Part shown: in pieces, positions 18,451-27,294 of the stretch
Layout of the letters: each line of letters starts with the position of its first letter
Position numbering within the stretch: position 1 is the stretch's first letter
DNA from: Neorickettsia helminthoeca str. Oregon
GTDB lineage: Bacteria; Pseudomonadota; Alphaproteobacteria; Rickettsiales; Anaplasmataceae
Assembly: GCF_000632985.1 (NCBI RefSeq)
Contig: NZ_CP007481.1
Location: forward strand, 310,001-374,000
Direction: 5' to 3'
DNA length: 64,000 nucleotides
Program-made: the position numbers and the translations under genes
Notes under the pieces: generated by a model
Database searches by the model: none
What the model was told of the DNA's origin: nothing
The model's input: the letters and a program-made list of their open reading frames with translations, nothing else

Positions 18451-18740
18451 CCACCTCTTTTGATGAGCTCTCTGCTGGGGTTTTCGAAGAAGTTGTCACG
18501 CTCGTCGAAGGATGTAATTCCTGTATTGATTATGAGTGCCTTGCTAGTAGTGTGGAGATTCTCACAAAAAAGGGCGTGCTCCTGATAAATAAAAAACTCG
18601 ATCTCATGGAATTATGGATTTCAAATACTGTTATCGGGTCCATGCGTTTTTCAATGGATCAGGATAGAGGTTGTTTCATTAACAAGGACGGCGAAGAAAT
18701 CTTCGCCTGGGTGAATAACTTTCTCTCAAGCGAAGGGTAG
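18447..18740 (+). CDS. cyaY: Frataxin-like iron donor protein (CyaY family)
   Basis: A 97-residue protein whose second half aligns with the frataxin core. GVLLINKKLDLMELWIS matches the family's INRQ..hQvWLs strand pair, then IGSMRFSMDQDRGCFINKDG and EIFAWVNNFL match the YhFD....W...rdG..l..lL segment. The N-terminus FDELSAGVFEEVVTLVE fits helix 1 with acidic residues. Frataxins supply or regulate iron at Fe-S cluster assembly. The start GTG overlaps the atpF stop (GTGA), making it the last cistron of the ATP synthase Fo operon. Divergent, so not certain, but size and motif order agree. Confidence 0.75.
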   Translation: MTTSFDELSAGVFEEVVTLVEGCNSCIDYECLASSVEILTKKGVLLINKKLDLMELWISNTVIGSMRFSMDQDRGCFINKDGEEIFAWVNNFLSSEG

Positions 18741-18796
18741 TGCGCGGCAACCCCCTGATTCGGAGTAACTTGGCGCGTCTCAAATACCGGTGGACC

Positions 18797-18817
18797 CGGA
18801 TTTCAGCTATAAATCCG
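18797..18817. terminator. Hairpin across the ribH stop codon
   Basis: Perfect seven-base arms CGGATTT (18797-18803) and AAATCCG (18811-18817) with a seven-base loop holding the ribH stop (18807-18809). It lies between convergent cyaY and ribH. No T-run follows, so a terminator role is a guess. Confidence 0.4.
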
Positions 18818-19256
18818 AATCCTCGCAAGACTCCTCTTCAAACAGACTTCTACTCCGTTCCTTCAAATTGATCATTGATACGCATGCTGCGACTGCTGCT
18901 TTTGCATATGGTACGATGCGTTCCAATGCTTGCTCCATATTGTTTGCAGTGATCACACCAAACCCTAAAGCTAAATTTTTTTCAAGAGAGACTTGCATTA
19001 TTCCACGACAGGCTTCGGAAGACACATAATCGAAGTGTGGAGTCCCTGATCTAATGATACATCCAAGCAAGACGTAACCAAGAAAACAGTCAGCTTGCAA
19101 CAGATTCAGTGCGGAAGGCAACTCGAACGCGCCAGGTACGTAGACCGCTTTATACCGTAAACCCCTTTGCTTGAGCTCTTCTATCGCAGTTTCATAGAGT
19201 TTTTTACAGATCTCTGGATTTACTTTGCTGCATATCACCAAGATTTTACGTCGCAT
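18807..19256 (-). CDS. ribH: 6,7-dimethyl-8-ribityllumazine synthase
   Basis: Penultimate enzyme of riboflavin synthesis. The 149-residue length is standard. Motifs: VYVPGAFELPSAL (substrate loop), VLLGCIIRSGTPHFDYV with the catalytic His, FGVITANNMEQALERI, and a C-terminal AKAAVAACVSMINL. The glycine/serine order in IRSGTPHF differs slightly from the common IRGETPHF. The acidic tail is a small extension. It starts near yidC on the same strand and converges on the frataxin gene. Confidence 0.94.
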   Translation of the reverse strand: MRRKILVICSKVNPEICKKLYETAIEELKQRGLRYKAVYVPGAFELPSALNLLQADCFLGYVLLGCIIRSGTPHFDYVSSEACRGIMQVSLEKNLALGFGVITANNMEQALERIVPYAKAAVAACVSMINLKERSRSLFEEESCEDSDL

Positions 19257-19314
19257 TTCCGCATTTTTGAAGAGATAGGAACACCGGGAGCTCTAGCATA
19301 ATTTAAAGAATCAA

Positions 19315-21018
19315 TCAAGATGTTTTCTCAGCTCTGCTCGCATTCTGTTTTATATGCTTGGAAAGTAGATATCTCCCTATCGCGAACTGCTGCAACACTG
19401 AAAGTATATTATTGAATACCCAATACAAAACTAAACCTGAAGGAAAATTCGCGAATAGTAACATAAATACATATGGCATCGATTTTATCATGAAAGCCTG
19501 CGTGCCGTCCTCGTATTGTGAAGGAGTAAGATTCTGTTGCACGATCATCGTGAGTCCAAGCAAGATTGGTAGAATGCCTATTGAAAGAAAAGTTGGGCAA
19601 TTCCAATCGAGGAGACCAAATAAAGTAAATAGATTGGTTGGGTCGGGTAGCGAGAGATCCTTAATCCAAAGGAAGAAGGGTGCCTGACGCATCTCTATAG
19701 TGATGAAAATGACCTTATACAATGCAAAAAAGACCGGTACCTGCAGAATAGTAGGGAGGCATCCAGACATTGGTGTGACATTGTATTTCTTAAAGAGTGC
19801 AACGCTTGCCTTATTCAATGCGATTTTATCATCCTTATACAACTTTTTGATTTTCAAAATTTCTGGTTGCAATTCCTTAATCTTAACCATCGAGACTCCT
19901 GATTTTACGGAAAGCGGAAGCATCAGTAGTCTGATGAATAGTGTCAACAAAATGATTGCAACTCCAAAATTCCCGACTACGCGATAAAAGATTTGTAGCA
20001 GTCTGGAAATTGGTTTGGTCATAACGTAGAGTATCCCGAAGTCCACCGCCCTATCAAAGAAAAGAATTTTCATGGACCTGGAATACTCCTCCAATAATGC
20101 TAGTTCTTTTGGCCCAGCAAAAAGCTCAGTTTCCTGAGTGATAGAGCTGCCACTTCTTATTATTCTATGCGGATGGAAAGTCGTCACCTGAAAAATGTCG
20201 TTATTGTTATTGTCCAAAGAGTGACTTATGTATACTTTTCCTTCAGTGGGATTCCTGAGGATTTGTGATACCAACCAATATTTTTCTGAGAAACCGAACC
20301 ACTTGGAGTAATTACGTGGATCTTCTTCTATTAATAAACTTTTATTTTTCTTTACCAATTTGTTGTATTTCAGCTCAATCAGCTTGTCCTTGATGACTCC
20401 AATAGGTCCTTCATGCATTATCAGCATACTCTTCTGTGTGTCCTGAGATTGCTTAGTGATAGTGAAATGTGGAGCAACGCTAAGATCATTCGATGATTTA
20501 TTCTCAACAGTTTGCTTGAAGGTAAACATATACTTGTCATCGATGCTAATGAGTACCTTGAATAACAGCCCAGATCCGTTATCCCAGAAGAAAGTCACAG
20601 GATTTTCCGGCGTGAGTGATGTACCATCGGACTTCCATTGCGTATTCGAATCTGGTGTTTTGAGTTCTACATCATTTCCCGTGCTCCACCCGGGATTCAC
20701 TGAGTACGCACTGGCGGTTCTAACGGGACGCAGCAATTGATATCTATCAGTGCCATCATCCGACTTATATTCCTTCAGCGACAAATTATCTAAAACTAAT
20801 CCCTTTAAAAGGATGCTTCCCTGTAATTTTCCGTTACTGAGAATCACTCTGTCTGCCTTTAGGGAATCCTCTATAGAATCATAAACTTTCACTTTTGTTT
20901 TGTTCGTTGCTTCCCTGGGAGCATCCCTATGCGCAGAACTATCAAAGAGAAGGTTCCAGCCGATTATCACTAGGAAGGATAGAAAAGTAGCTATAAAGAC
21001 GTTATAGGTCTGCTGCAT
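19315..21018 (-). CDS. yidC: Membrane protein insertase YidC
   Basis: Inserts and folds inner-membrane proteins, alone or with SecYEG. The N-terminal anchor is followed by the large periplasmic beta-domain (roughly residues 45-325), then the conserved insertase core: FGVAIILLTLFIRLLMLPL with its groove Arg, MSGCLPTILQVPVFFALYKV, and the C-terminal FMLLFANFPSGLVLYWVFNNILS. The 567-residue length is typical for a proteobacterial YidC. It lies upstream of ribH on the same strand. Confidence 0.97.
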   Translation of the reverse strand: MQQTYNVFIATFLSFLVIIGWNLLFDSSAHRDAPREATNKTKVKVYDSIEDSLKADRVILSNGKLQGSILLKGLVLDNLSLKEYKSDDGTDRYQLLRPVRTASAYSVNPGWSTGNDVELKTPDSNTQWKSDGTSLTPENPVTFFWDNGSGLLFKVLISIDDKYMFTFKQTVENKSSNDLSVAPHFTITKQSQDTQKSMLIMHEGPIGVIKDKLIELKYNKLVKKNKSLLIEEDPRNYSKWFGFSEKYWLVSQILRNPTEGKVYISHSLDNNNNDIFQVTTFHPHRIIRSGSSITQETELFAGPKELALLEEYSRSMKILFFDRAVDFGILYVMTKPISRLLQIFYRVVGNFGVAIILLTLFIRLLMLPLSVKSGVSMVKIKELQPEILKIKKLYKDDKIALNKASVALFKKYNVTPMSGCLPTILQVPVFFALYKVIFITIEMRQAPFFLWIKDLSLPDPTNLFTLFGLLDWNCPTFLSIGILPILLGLTMIVQQNLTPSQYEDGTQAFMIKSMPYVFMLLFANFPSGLVLYWVFNNILSVLQQFAIGRYLLSKHIKQNASRAEKTS

Positions 21019-21258
21019 CTAGTATGTAATACTAACGAACTCGAGATAGTATCATAGCATAAAAACTCTCGACATACAGAAAATTTACAATTATAAGTAA
21101 ACTGATTGCCGGCCTGAGCTATTGATAAGAAGATGTTCCTGTTGGTTACAGTTGTATGTGTCCTACGTGGACTTTGTGTAACTGTGAAAAATCTTTCTTG
21201 TGTGTCCATTACGTGGCGCCTAGACTGTTGCAGAAACAGTTAGATAATAGGTAGGTTT

Positions 21259-22527
21259 TTGATGTCTGGGTTGCTGGTCGTTTTTTTTCTCATTCTTCTT
21301 TTTGCCTCTCTCTTGCTTTCCTGTGTCTTCTCAGGCAGCGAAACTGCAATTACTGCTGTCAATCCAGCGAAGTTGACGCAGCTCAAGAACAAAGGTAGTA
21401 CCAAGGCCGCTCTTTTACTGGAACTATATGATGATAAGGAGCGTGTCATCAGTACGGTTCTGTTGTGTAATAACGTAGCTAATATGTTTGCATCCTCAGT
21501 ATCGGCCTTCCTTGTGATCGACGTGTTTGGAAGTTTGGGAATAATAATCTCCACGTTTGTTGTGAGCGCAGTTGTAGTAGTGTTCGGCGAAATATTACCT
21601 AAGGCATATGCAATCAGCCATCCCGAAGATTTAGGAATGTTTCTTGCCTATTTCATTTCCTTTGTAGTGAAAATTTTCGGGCCCTTGGTTCAATACCTGA
21701 ACATTGTTATCAAGATTTCACTTAAGTGGTTCAACCCATTAAAGTGTTCTAGTGAGATTCTGTCGCCATATGATACGATTCGTGGATTGCTGGTGTTGCA
21801 CAAGAAGTCACACTCTCAACAGAATGTACAGAAAAACTTGGAAGTCATAGGTAACATACTCGATATCACAGAGATTCATGTTGACAAAATTATGACTCAC
21901 CGTAGGGATGTTTGCTCGATCAATATAGCACTTTCCAAGGAGGATATAATGCGTACGGTCCTATCTTCAAGATATAGGTGGATCCCCTTGTGGAAAGATA
22001 AGGATGATAATTTTGTCAAGGTTCTTGATGCAAGTCGACTCAGAATTGCATGTGCTAACAAGTTCAAAATTAATCTCAGAGATTATCTAGAAGAACCACT
22101 TTTTGTTCCAGGGAGTACCTTGGTGAGTGTGCAGTTGCATAATTTCAAGGTGAACAAAAATGATTTTTCCATAGTTATCGATGAATACGGTAATGCGATA
22201 GGTGTTATCACTTTTTCCGATATTATGGAGGAGATAATCGGGGAAGCAGTCTATACGCATAACTACCAGGATATCAAAGAAAGTGGTGATGGAGCCTACA
22301 TAATAAATGGAAGAATCCCTATACGAGATTTGAACAAAAAAATGGGATTCAATTTCCCTACGGAGAATAATCATACATTCGCTGGTATGATCATCGATGA
22401 AATAGAAAGAATTCCAAGTGAAGGAGAGATATTCGAGATGTGTGGCTGTGTGCTCGAGATCCTAAAGAAAAAGAGTAATAAAATCGTATCGGTAAAGCTG
22501 AAAAGAGTAGGACGCTCATCTCAATAA
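21259..22527 (+). CDS. CNNM/DUF21-CBS transporter-associated protein (CorC/TlyC-like)
   Basis: Membrane protein with an N-terminal DUF21 (CNNM) domain of about four helices containing CVFSGSETAITAVNPAKL and a GEILPKAYAISHPE segment, a CBS pair around residues 205-335 (MTHRRDVCSI and VIDEYGNAIGVITFSDIMEEIIGE), and a C-terminal CorC_HlyC domain. Family members are linked to magnesium or cobalt efflux, and some are labelled haemolysins; the function here is not shown. The 422-residue length is normal. It diverges from yidC across 240 bp. Confidence 0.88.
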   Translation: MMSGLLVVFFLILLFASLLLSCVFSGSETAITAVNPAKLTQLKNKGSTKAALLLELYDDKERVISTVLLCNNVANMFASSVSAFLVIDVFGSLGIIISTFVVSAVVVVFGEILPKAYAISHPEDLGMFLAYFISFVVKIFGPLVQYLNIVIKISLKWFNPLKCSSEILSPYDTIRGLLVLHKKSHSQQNVQKNLEVIGNILDITEIHVDKIMTHRRDVCSINIALSKEDIMRTVLSSRYRWIPLWKDKDDNFVKVLDASRLRIACANKFKINLRDYLEEPLFVPGSTLVSVQLHNFKVNKNDFSIVIDEYGNAIGVITFSDIMEEIIGEAVYTHNYQDIKESGDGAYIINGRIPIRDLNKKMGFNFPTENNHTFAGMIIDEIERIPSEGEIFEMCGCVLEILKKKSNKIVSVKLKRVGRSSQ

Positions 22528-22664
22528 GTTTGTTTACATGTTTTTCCCGGGTGTAGAAAAAAAATCCATATTCGTGATATAACTTCTAGGTGCCGCATTG
22601 TGGTAATGGAAGCTCTATGTCGCGGTTATCTGAGGAGAAGTAATATAAAATTGGACTGTTTTTC

Positions 22665-23771
22665 ATGAGCATGGGTGGTGTAGCAAATCTTCTTGATGAA
22701 ATTGTAAAAAGGTGCCTCTATCTCGAAGAAAAACTCCGCTTCCCCGAAAAAATAGACTCTCAAGAGTTTGCTAAACTCTCTAAAGAGTATTCGGACCTCA
22801 GGCCAAAGGTTGAACTCATAGATAAGCGTAAGAAGCTACAGGATGAAATTGAGTACTTGAGCGCTTTGCTAAAAAATTCTTCAGAAGATCCAGAGATCCG
22901 AGAAATAGCGAAAACTGACTTGCAAGAACTGCAGGTACTTCTCCCTAAGCTTGAGTTAGATATAAAAAAAATGCTTATCCCCAAGGATAAAGACGATTCA
23001 CTCAATGTGATATTGGAAGTCAGAGCAGGTACCGGCGGGGATGAAGCAGCTCTTTTCGCAGCAAGTCTCTTCAATATGTATCACAAATACGCAGAACGTA
23101 TGAAATGGAAGTTCGAAATTATAAGCATCTCCCATAATGAAATAGGTGGTTATAAAGAAGCGACTGCGAGTATTAGTGGATCAGATGTTTTCTCGAAATT
23201 GAAATTCGAATCAGGAGTGCACAGGGTCCAGCGCGTACCGGAAACTGAAAGTTCTGGAAGAATACATACTTCAACTGCGACCGTAGCGGTGCTTCCGGAA
23301 CCAGAAGATGTCGATGTGAAAATAAATGATAAAGATCTACGTATCGATGTGTATCGTTCAAGTGGTCCTGGAGGTCAATCCGTGAATACCACTGATAGCG
23401 CGGTACGTATCACACATATACCAACTGGTATAGTCGTGATGCAGCAAGATGAGAAGTCTCAACATAAAAATCGCGCTAAGGCAATGAAAATTTTAAAAGT
23501 CCGCTTGTATGAAATAGAGCGTAGTAAAGTCGAAAAGGAAATTTCTTCAATGAGGAAATCACAGATTGGCTCTGGGGAACGCTCTGAAAAAACTAGGACG
23601 TATAATTTTCCACAAGGGAGAATCACTGATCATAGAATCAATTTAACTGTGTACAGGATCAATGAGACAATCAAGGAAGGTGAGCTGGAACCTATAATCG
23701 ATGCCCTTGTCAGAGAAAATGAAGTGCGAATTCTAGCGGGAATTGAATCAGAGAATACTAAGTTTTCTTGA
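22665..23771 (+). CDS. prfA: Peptide chain release factor 1
   Basis: Releases the peptide at UAA and UAG stops. It has [20 protein letters not shown] with the PxT-type recognition tripeptide (PET here) and the catalytic GGQ in [35 protein letters not shown] follows. The 368-residue length is typical of RF1, rather than RF2. The 3' end overlaps a possible upstream start of plsC, suggesting co-transcription. Confidence 0.96.
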   Translation: MSMGGVANLLDEIVKRCLYLEEKLRFPEKIDSQEFAKLSKEYSDLRPKVELIDKRKKLQDEIEYLSALLKNSSEDPEIREIAKTDLQELQVLLPKLELDIKKMLIPKDKDDSLNVILEVRAGTGGDEAALFAASLFNMYHKYAERMKWKFEIISISHNEIGGYKEATASISGSDVFSKLKFESGVHRVQRVPETESSGRIHTSTATVAVLPEPEDVDVKINDKDLRIDVYRSSGPGGQSVNTTDSAVRITHIPTGIVVMQQDEKSQHKNRAKAMKILKVRLYEIERSKVEKEISSMRKSQIGSGERSEKTRTYNFPQGRITDHRINLTVYRINETIKEGELEPIIDALVRENEVRILAGIESENTKFS

Positions 23772-23787
23772 GGAATCGTTTACCCAG

Positions 23788-24564
23788 ATGAAATGTAAAA
23801 TCTGTAAAGACATGAAATATATAGGCGCGAATTTCTTATTTAATCTATTTTTCGTGCTGTGGACCGTGATCTACGGGATAATTATGCTTCCTTCGATTTT
23901 CTTGCCTCCCGAAAAAGTAATCGAGGTCAGAAAATTTTGGGTTAAGGGGATTCTATTTTCCCTGAAGCTTTTCCTCGGAGTAGAGTTCGAGGTCAGAGGT
24001 AGAGAGAATATAGAAGTATATGAAAAGTTTATTGTTGCTTCTAAGCATCACTCTCCGCTCGATGTACTGCTGTTAGCCGATCTTTTCGTTAAACCAGCTT
24101 TCATCCTGAAGAGAAGTCTTGTTTACATTCCCATCTTCGGACTGTACATGATTGCGACAAAGATGATCACTATCACCTATTCAAAAAAGTCTAATGGAGT
24201 AGATGTACTCAGAAAAATGCTCAGACAAGCAAAGGTACTTGCAAAAAATAGAACCATTATCCTGTACCCAGAAGGTGGAAGAACCAAAGTCGGGCAACAA
24301 GTGGAATATAAAAGGGGAATAGTGGCTTTATATAAACACCTGAAACTACCTGTGATACCAGTCGCATTGAACGCTGGCCAGATCTGGCCCGTGGGGTACT
24401 TCAGTAATAAGAAAAGTGGGAGAGTTGTAATACACGTATTGCCTCCAATCCCGCCTGGACTCAGAGACGATGAATTCCTGCGAACACTCAGAAAAACGAT
24501 AGAGGAGCACACAAATAATCTATTGGAAAATGTTAACACTCATCTCGCTCCCTCCACTGAATGA
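23788..24564 (+). CDS. plsC: 1-acyl-sn-glycerol-3-phosphate acyltransferase
   Basis: Makes phosphatidic acid at the inner membrane. The catalytic HX4D is SKHHSPLDVLLL, and the substrate-binding block is ILYPEGGRTKVG followed by KRGIVALYKHLKLPVIPVALNAG. Hydrophobic helices near the N-terminus anchor it. The ATG at 23788 gives 258 residues; a TTG at 23743 inside prfA is an alternative. The EGTR motif appears as EGGR, as in several alphaproteobacteria. It is the second gene of a prfA-plsC-rpsA-sppA-ABC run. Confidence 0.92.
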   Translation: MKCKICKDMKYIGANFLFNLFFVLWTVIYGIIMLPSIFLPPEKVIEVRKFWVKGILFSLKLFLGVEFEVRGRENIEVYEKFIVASKHHSPLDVLLLADLFVKPAFILKRSLVYIPIFGLYMIATKMITITYSKKSNGVDVLRKMLRQAKVLAKNRTIILYPEGGRTKVGQQVEYKRGIVALYKHLKLPVIPVALNAGQIWPVGYFSNKKSGRVVIHVLPPIPPGLRDDEFLRTLRKTIEEHTNNLLENVNTHLAPSTE

Positions 24565-24660
24565 AAGATGTATGTTACGGTGTCCCAGGTTATTTCTCTT
24601 TAGAATCTTTTATATTATCATCTACTCTTGTCCTCCTAAAACAAAGATATAAATTCAAGT

Positions 24661-26346
24661 ATGAGCAAGCAACAATTTTACATTACTACCAGCAGATCCT
24701 CTGAAAGAAAGTTTTATTCTCAGGTTCCTGAATATACCGAGGAGGATTTCACTTCCATTCTCGAAGAACAATTCTCCGACTCCATGATCAAAGAGGGCGA
24801 TGTTGTAGAGGGGATAATAAAGTCAGTTAGTCCGCACTTTGTACTGGTCAATTTGGGCCTGAAATCGGAGGGTAAAATCCCTATCCAGCAGTTCCCAAAT
24901 GTCGATGAACTGCAAATCGGATCGTCAATAATGGTATATGTTGAGAAGACAGAAACCGGTGGAGGAAGCTTAGTACTAAGTTATACTAAAGCACTCAAAC
25001 AGAAGGTCTGGGATAGACTGTATGATATGTACCTCAACGATTCAGAGCAAGACATCGAAGGTGTGATACTCTATACGATAAAAAGCGGCTGTATAGTAGA
25101 AGTCGAAGGATTAAATGCTTTCCTCCCTAATAGCCACTTGGATGTGAGGCCTGTATCCGATCCAGCAACCTTAGTTGGAGTAAAATTGAAATTCAGGATT
25201 CTCAAAATGGAGCCGAAAACAGGTAAGATTTTCGTCTCCAGGAAAAAGGCACTAGGAGCCGTTCACGAATCCGCGAGAGCTGAGTATATCTCCACAATCA
25301 AAGAGGGGGAAATAATAGATGGCCGAGTGAAAAGTATCGCTAGTTATGGTGTGTTCATTCAGATCCACGAGTCCGATAAAGTCGGTGTAGTAGATGGCTT
25401 GCTCTATATCAATGATATTTCATGGGCTAGGGTTACACATCCATCATCAATCTACTCCGTCGGCCAAGAAGTCCGTGTAAAGGTGATAGGTGTAGATACA
25501 GAAAAAGGCCGTATCTCCTTAGGTGTGAAACAACTCACTGATAACCCTTGGAAAGATATCTCAAAAAAATATACCCCGGGAAATATATATCCTGGAGTCG
25601 TGACTTCAATAGAGGATTATGGCGTCTTCGTGAGATTGGAGGAGGGTGTTGAGGGTCTGGTTCACAGCGGAGAAATCTCTTGGACGAGGGAAAAGCCTCT
25701 TTTTCTACCTAACCAGAAGGTAAATGTGATGCTCCTCTCCGTCGATGAAGAAAGTCACAAAATAGCCTTGAGTATAAGACAGTGCAACACTAATCCATGG
25801 AAGAAATTCCTAGAAGCATATGGGTTAGGAGTCCTGCTCAAGTGTAGGGTGGCAGAGATCACTGATTCCGGAATGGTACTGATGTTAGTGGATCAAGATT
25901 ATTCATATGTCAGAGGATATGTGAGGGTTGCGAACATAAGTTGGTCCCAGAATCCTAGAAAAGATCTAAAACGCTTCAAAGTCGGCGATGAAGTGCAAGC
26001 TAAATTAGTTCACGTCAATGCTGACCGCGGAAGGGTGATGTTTAGCTTGAAGTACGTTGAATATGATCCTTTCGAGGAGTTTATTGAGGCAGTCAATGAG
26101 GGTGAGTTGATTGAAGCTAAGATAATGCGTGTCGAAGACGATGGAATATACATTGAAGTCAGAGAAGGCTTGGAATTCTTCACTGCGCAGGCAGATGTGA
26201 GTCGCCTAGCAGTGGGTCAGAGACTTAAGTTTGTCGTTTGTGGTAAGGAGCGATATTCTATAAAGTTGAGTATCGCTGAAGATCAGAAGTCTATGGCAGC
26301 TGAGGAAAAGGAAGTAGATCATTCCGTAGAAAACCGTGACGAGTAG
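24661..26346 (+). CDS. rpsA: 30S ribosomal protein S1
   Basis: Six S1 (OB-fold) repeats can be traced across 561 residues. They begin near residues 40, 125, 210, 300, 385 and 480, with the best repeats being 3 (YGVFIQI..GLLYINDISW) and 4 (DYGVFVRLEEGVEGLVHSGEISWTRE). S1 binds mRNA and brings it to the 30S subunit. The last repeat is divergent. The ATG at 24661 is the only sensible start. sppA begins six bases after the stop. Confidence 0.96.
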   Translation: MSKQQFYITTSRSSERKFYSQVPEYTEEDFTSILEEQFSDSMIKEGDVVEGIIKSVSPHFVLVNLGLKSEGKIPIQQFPNVDELQIGSSIMVYVEKTETGGGSLVLSYTKALKQKVWDRLYDMYLNDSEQDIEGVILYTIKSGCIVEVEGLNAFLPNSHLDVRPVSDPATLVGVKLKFRILKMEPKTGKIFVSRKKALGAVHESARAEYISTIKEGEIIDGRVKSIASYGVFIQIHESDKVGVVDGLLYINDISWARVTHPSSIYSVGQEVRVKVIGVDTEKGRISLGVKQLTDNPWKDISKKYTPGNIYPGVVTSIEDYGVFVRLEEGVEGLVHSGEISWTREKPLFLPNQKVNVMLLSVDEESHKIALSIRQCNTNPWKKFLEAYGLGVLLKCRVAEITDSGMVLMLVDQDYSYVRGYVRVANISWSQNPRKDLKRFKVGDEVQAKLVHVNADRGRVMFSLKYVEYDPFEEFIEAVNEGELIEAKIMRVEDDGIYIEVREGLEFFTAQADVSRLAVGQRLKFVVCGKERYSIKLSIAEDQKSMAAEEKEVDHSVENRDE

Positions 26347-26352
26347 TAGTTT

Positions 26353-27279
26353 ATGAACTTTTTCGGGGATACAATTGTTGAGAATCTCCGTCTGCGGAAG
26401 GCGGTTCTTTTCTGGAAAGTAGTCACTCTTGCAGTGGGCGTTGGGCTCGTTTTTGTGTGCGGTTCCTTTTTCTCTGGTGAATATATATCTGACAAGTCTG
26501 TTAGTCCTTACATAGCTAGGGTGGCCCTGTCCGGTTTCATTGATTATGACTTGGATCGTGATAGGCGCATTGCTTCCTTTGCATACAACCCGAAAATAAA
26601 GGCTGTTATATTGCACATCAATAGCCCTGGAGGTGCTGTAGCTGCTTCCGAGGCTCTCTATAATGCCTTGAAATCAGTTGCTCAAGTGAAGCCCCTTGTG
26701 GTGGTGAGCCACGGGGTGATGGCTTCTGGGGCATATATGGCTGCGATGGCTGCAGACCATATTATAGCTCACAATTCGAGCATTGTTGGCTCCGTGGGTG
26801 TGATGGTGCAGGTGACTAATCTACATGATCTTGCTAGCAGGATTGGGGTTAAAATGGAAGTCGTGCGTTCAGGGAGATTGAAGGCTTTACCTTCAACTTT
26901 CGAGAAAGTTCCTAATGAGACTCGTTTTGCACTGCAGCGCTCTGTGAATGCAGCTGGTGAGTATTTTCTTTCCTTGGTGACTAAGCGTAGGAGAATCTCC
27001 GATCCAGCAGTCATCGAAGAAATTTCTACTGGGAAAGTTTTCCTTGGAACTGAAGCTATTGCGATCTCATTGATCGATGAGATCGGTGATGAAAATAATG
27101 CTGTAGAGTGGCTAAAACAAAATGGCGTAACTGGAAAGATTAAGAATCTTTCACTTGTCGCTCACGGAGGATTCCAGTTGAGCCAATTGAGTCCGTCTTC
27201 TTTTTTGGAGGCGTGGAGATTATTTGGTACTCCCTATTCAGGGTTACTCGCCGTTTTCCCAGGTGCTTTTTATCGTTAA
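26353..27279 (+). CDS. sppA: Signal peptide peptidase SppA (short form)
   Basis: Serine-lysine protease that degrades leftover signal peptides in the inner membrane. A hydrophobic anchor lies around residues 18-38. The catalytic serine is in SHGVMASGAYMAAMAAD and the lysine in VRSGRLKALPSTFE. INSPGGAVAASEALY is the conserved strand-helix before them. At 308 residues it is the single-domain form, as in most bacteria other than E. coli. It sits between rpsA and an ABC exporter gene. Confidence 0.93.
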   Translation: MNFFGDTIVENLRLRKAVLFWKVVTLAVGVGLVFVCGSFFSGEYISDKSVSPYIARVALSGFIDYDLDRDRRIASFAYNPKIKAVILHINSPGGAVAASEALYNALKSVAQVKPLVVVSHGVMASGAYMAAMAADHIIAHNSSIVGSVGVMVQVTNLHDLASRIGVKMEVVRSGRLKALPSTFEKVPNETRFALQRSVNAAGEYFLSLVTKRRRISDPAVIEEISTGKVFLGTEAIAISLIDEIGDENNAVEWLKQNGVTGKIKNLSLVAHGGFQLSQLSPSSFLEAWRLFGTPYSGLLAVFPGAFYR

Positions 27280-27294
27280 GTTAGTGTTCACTTT

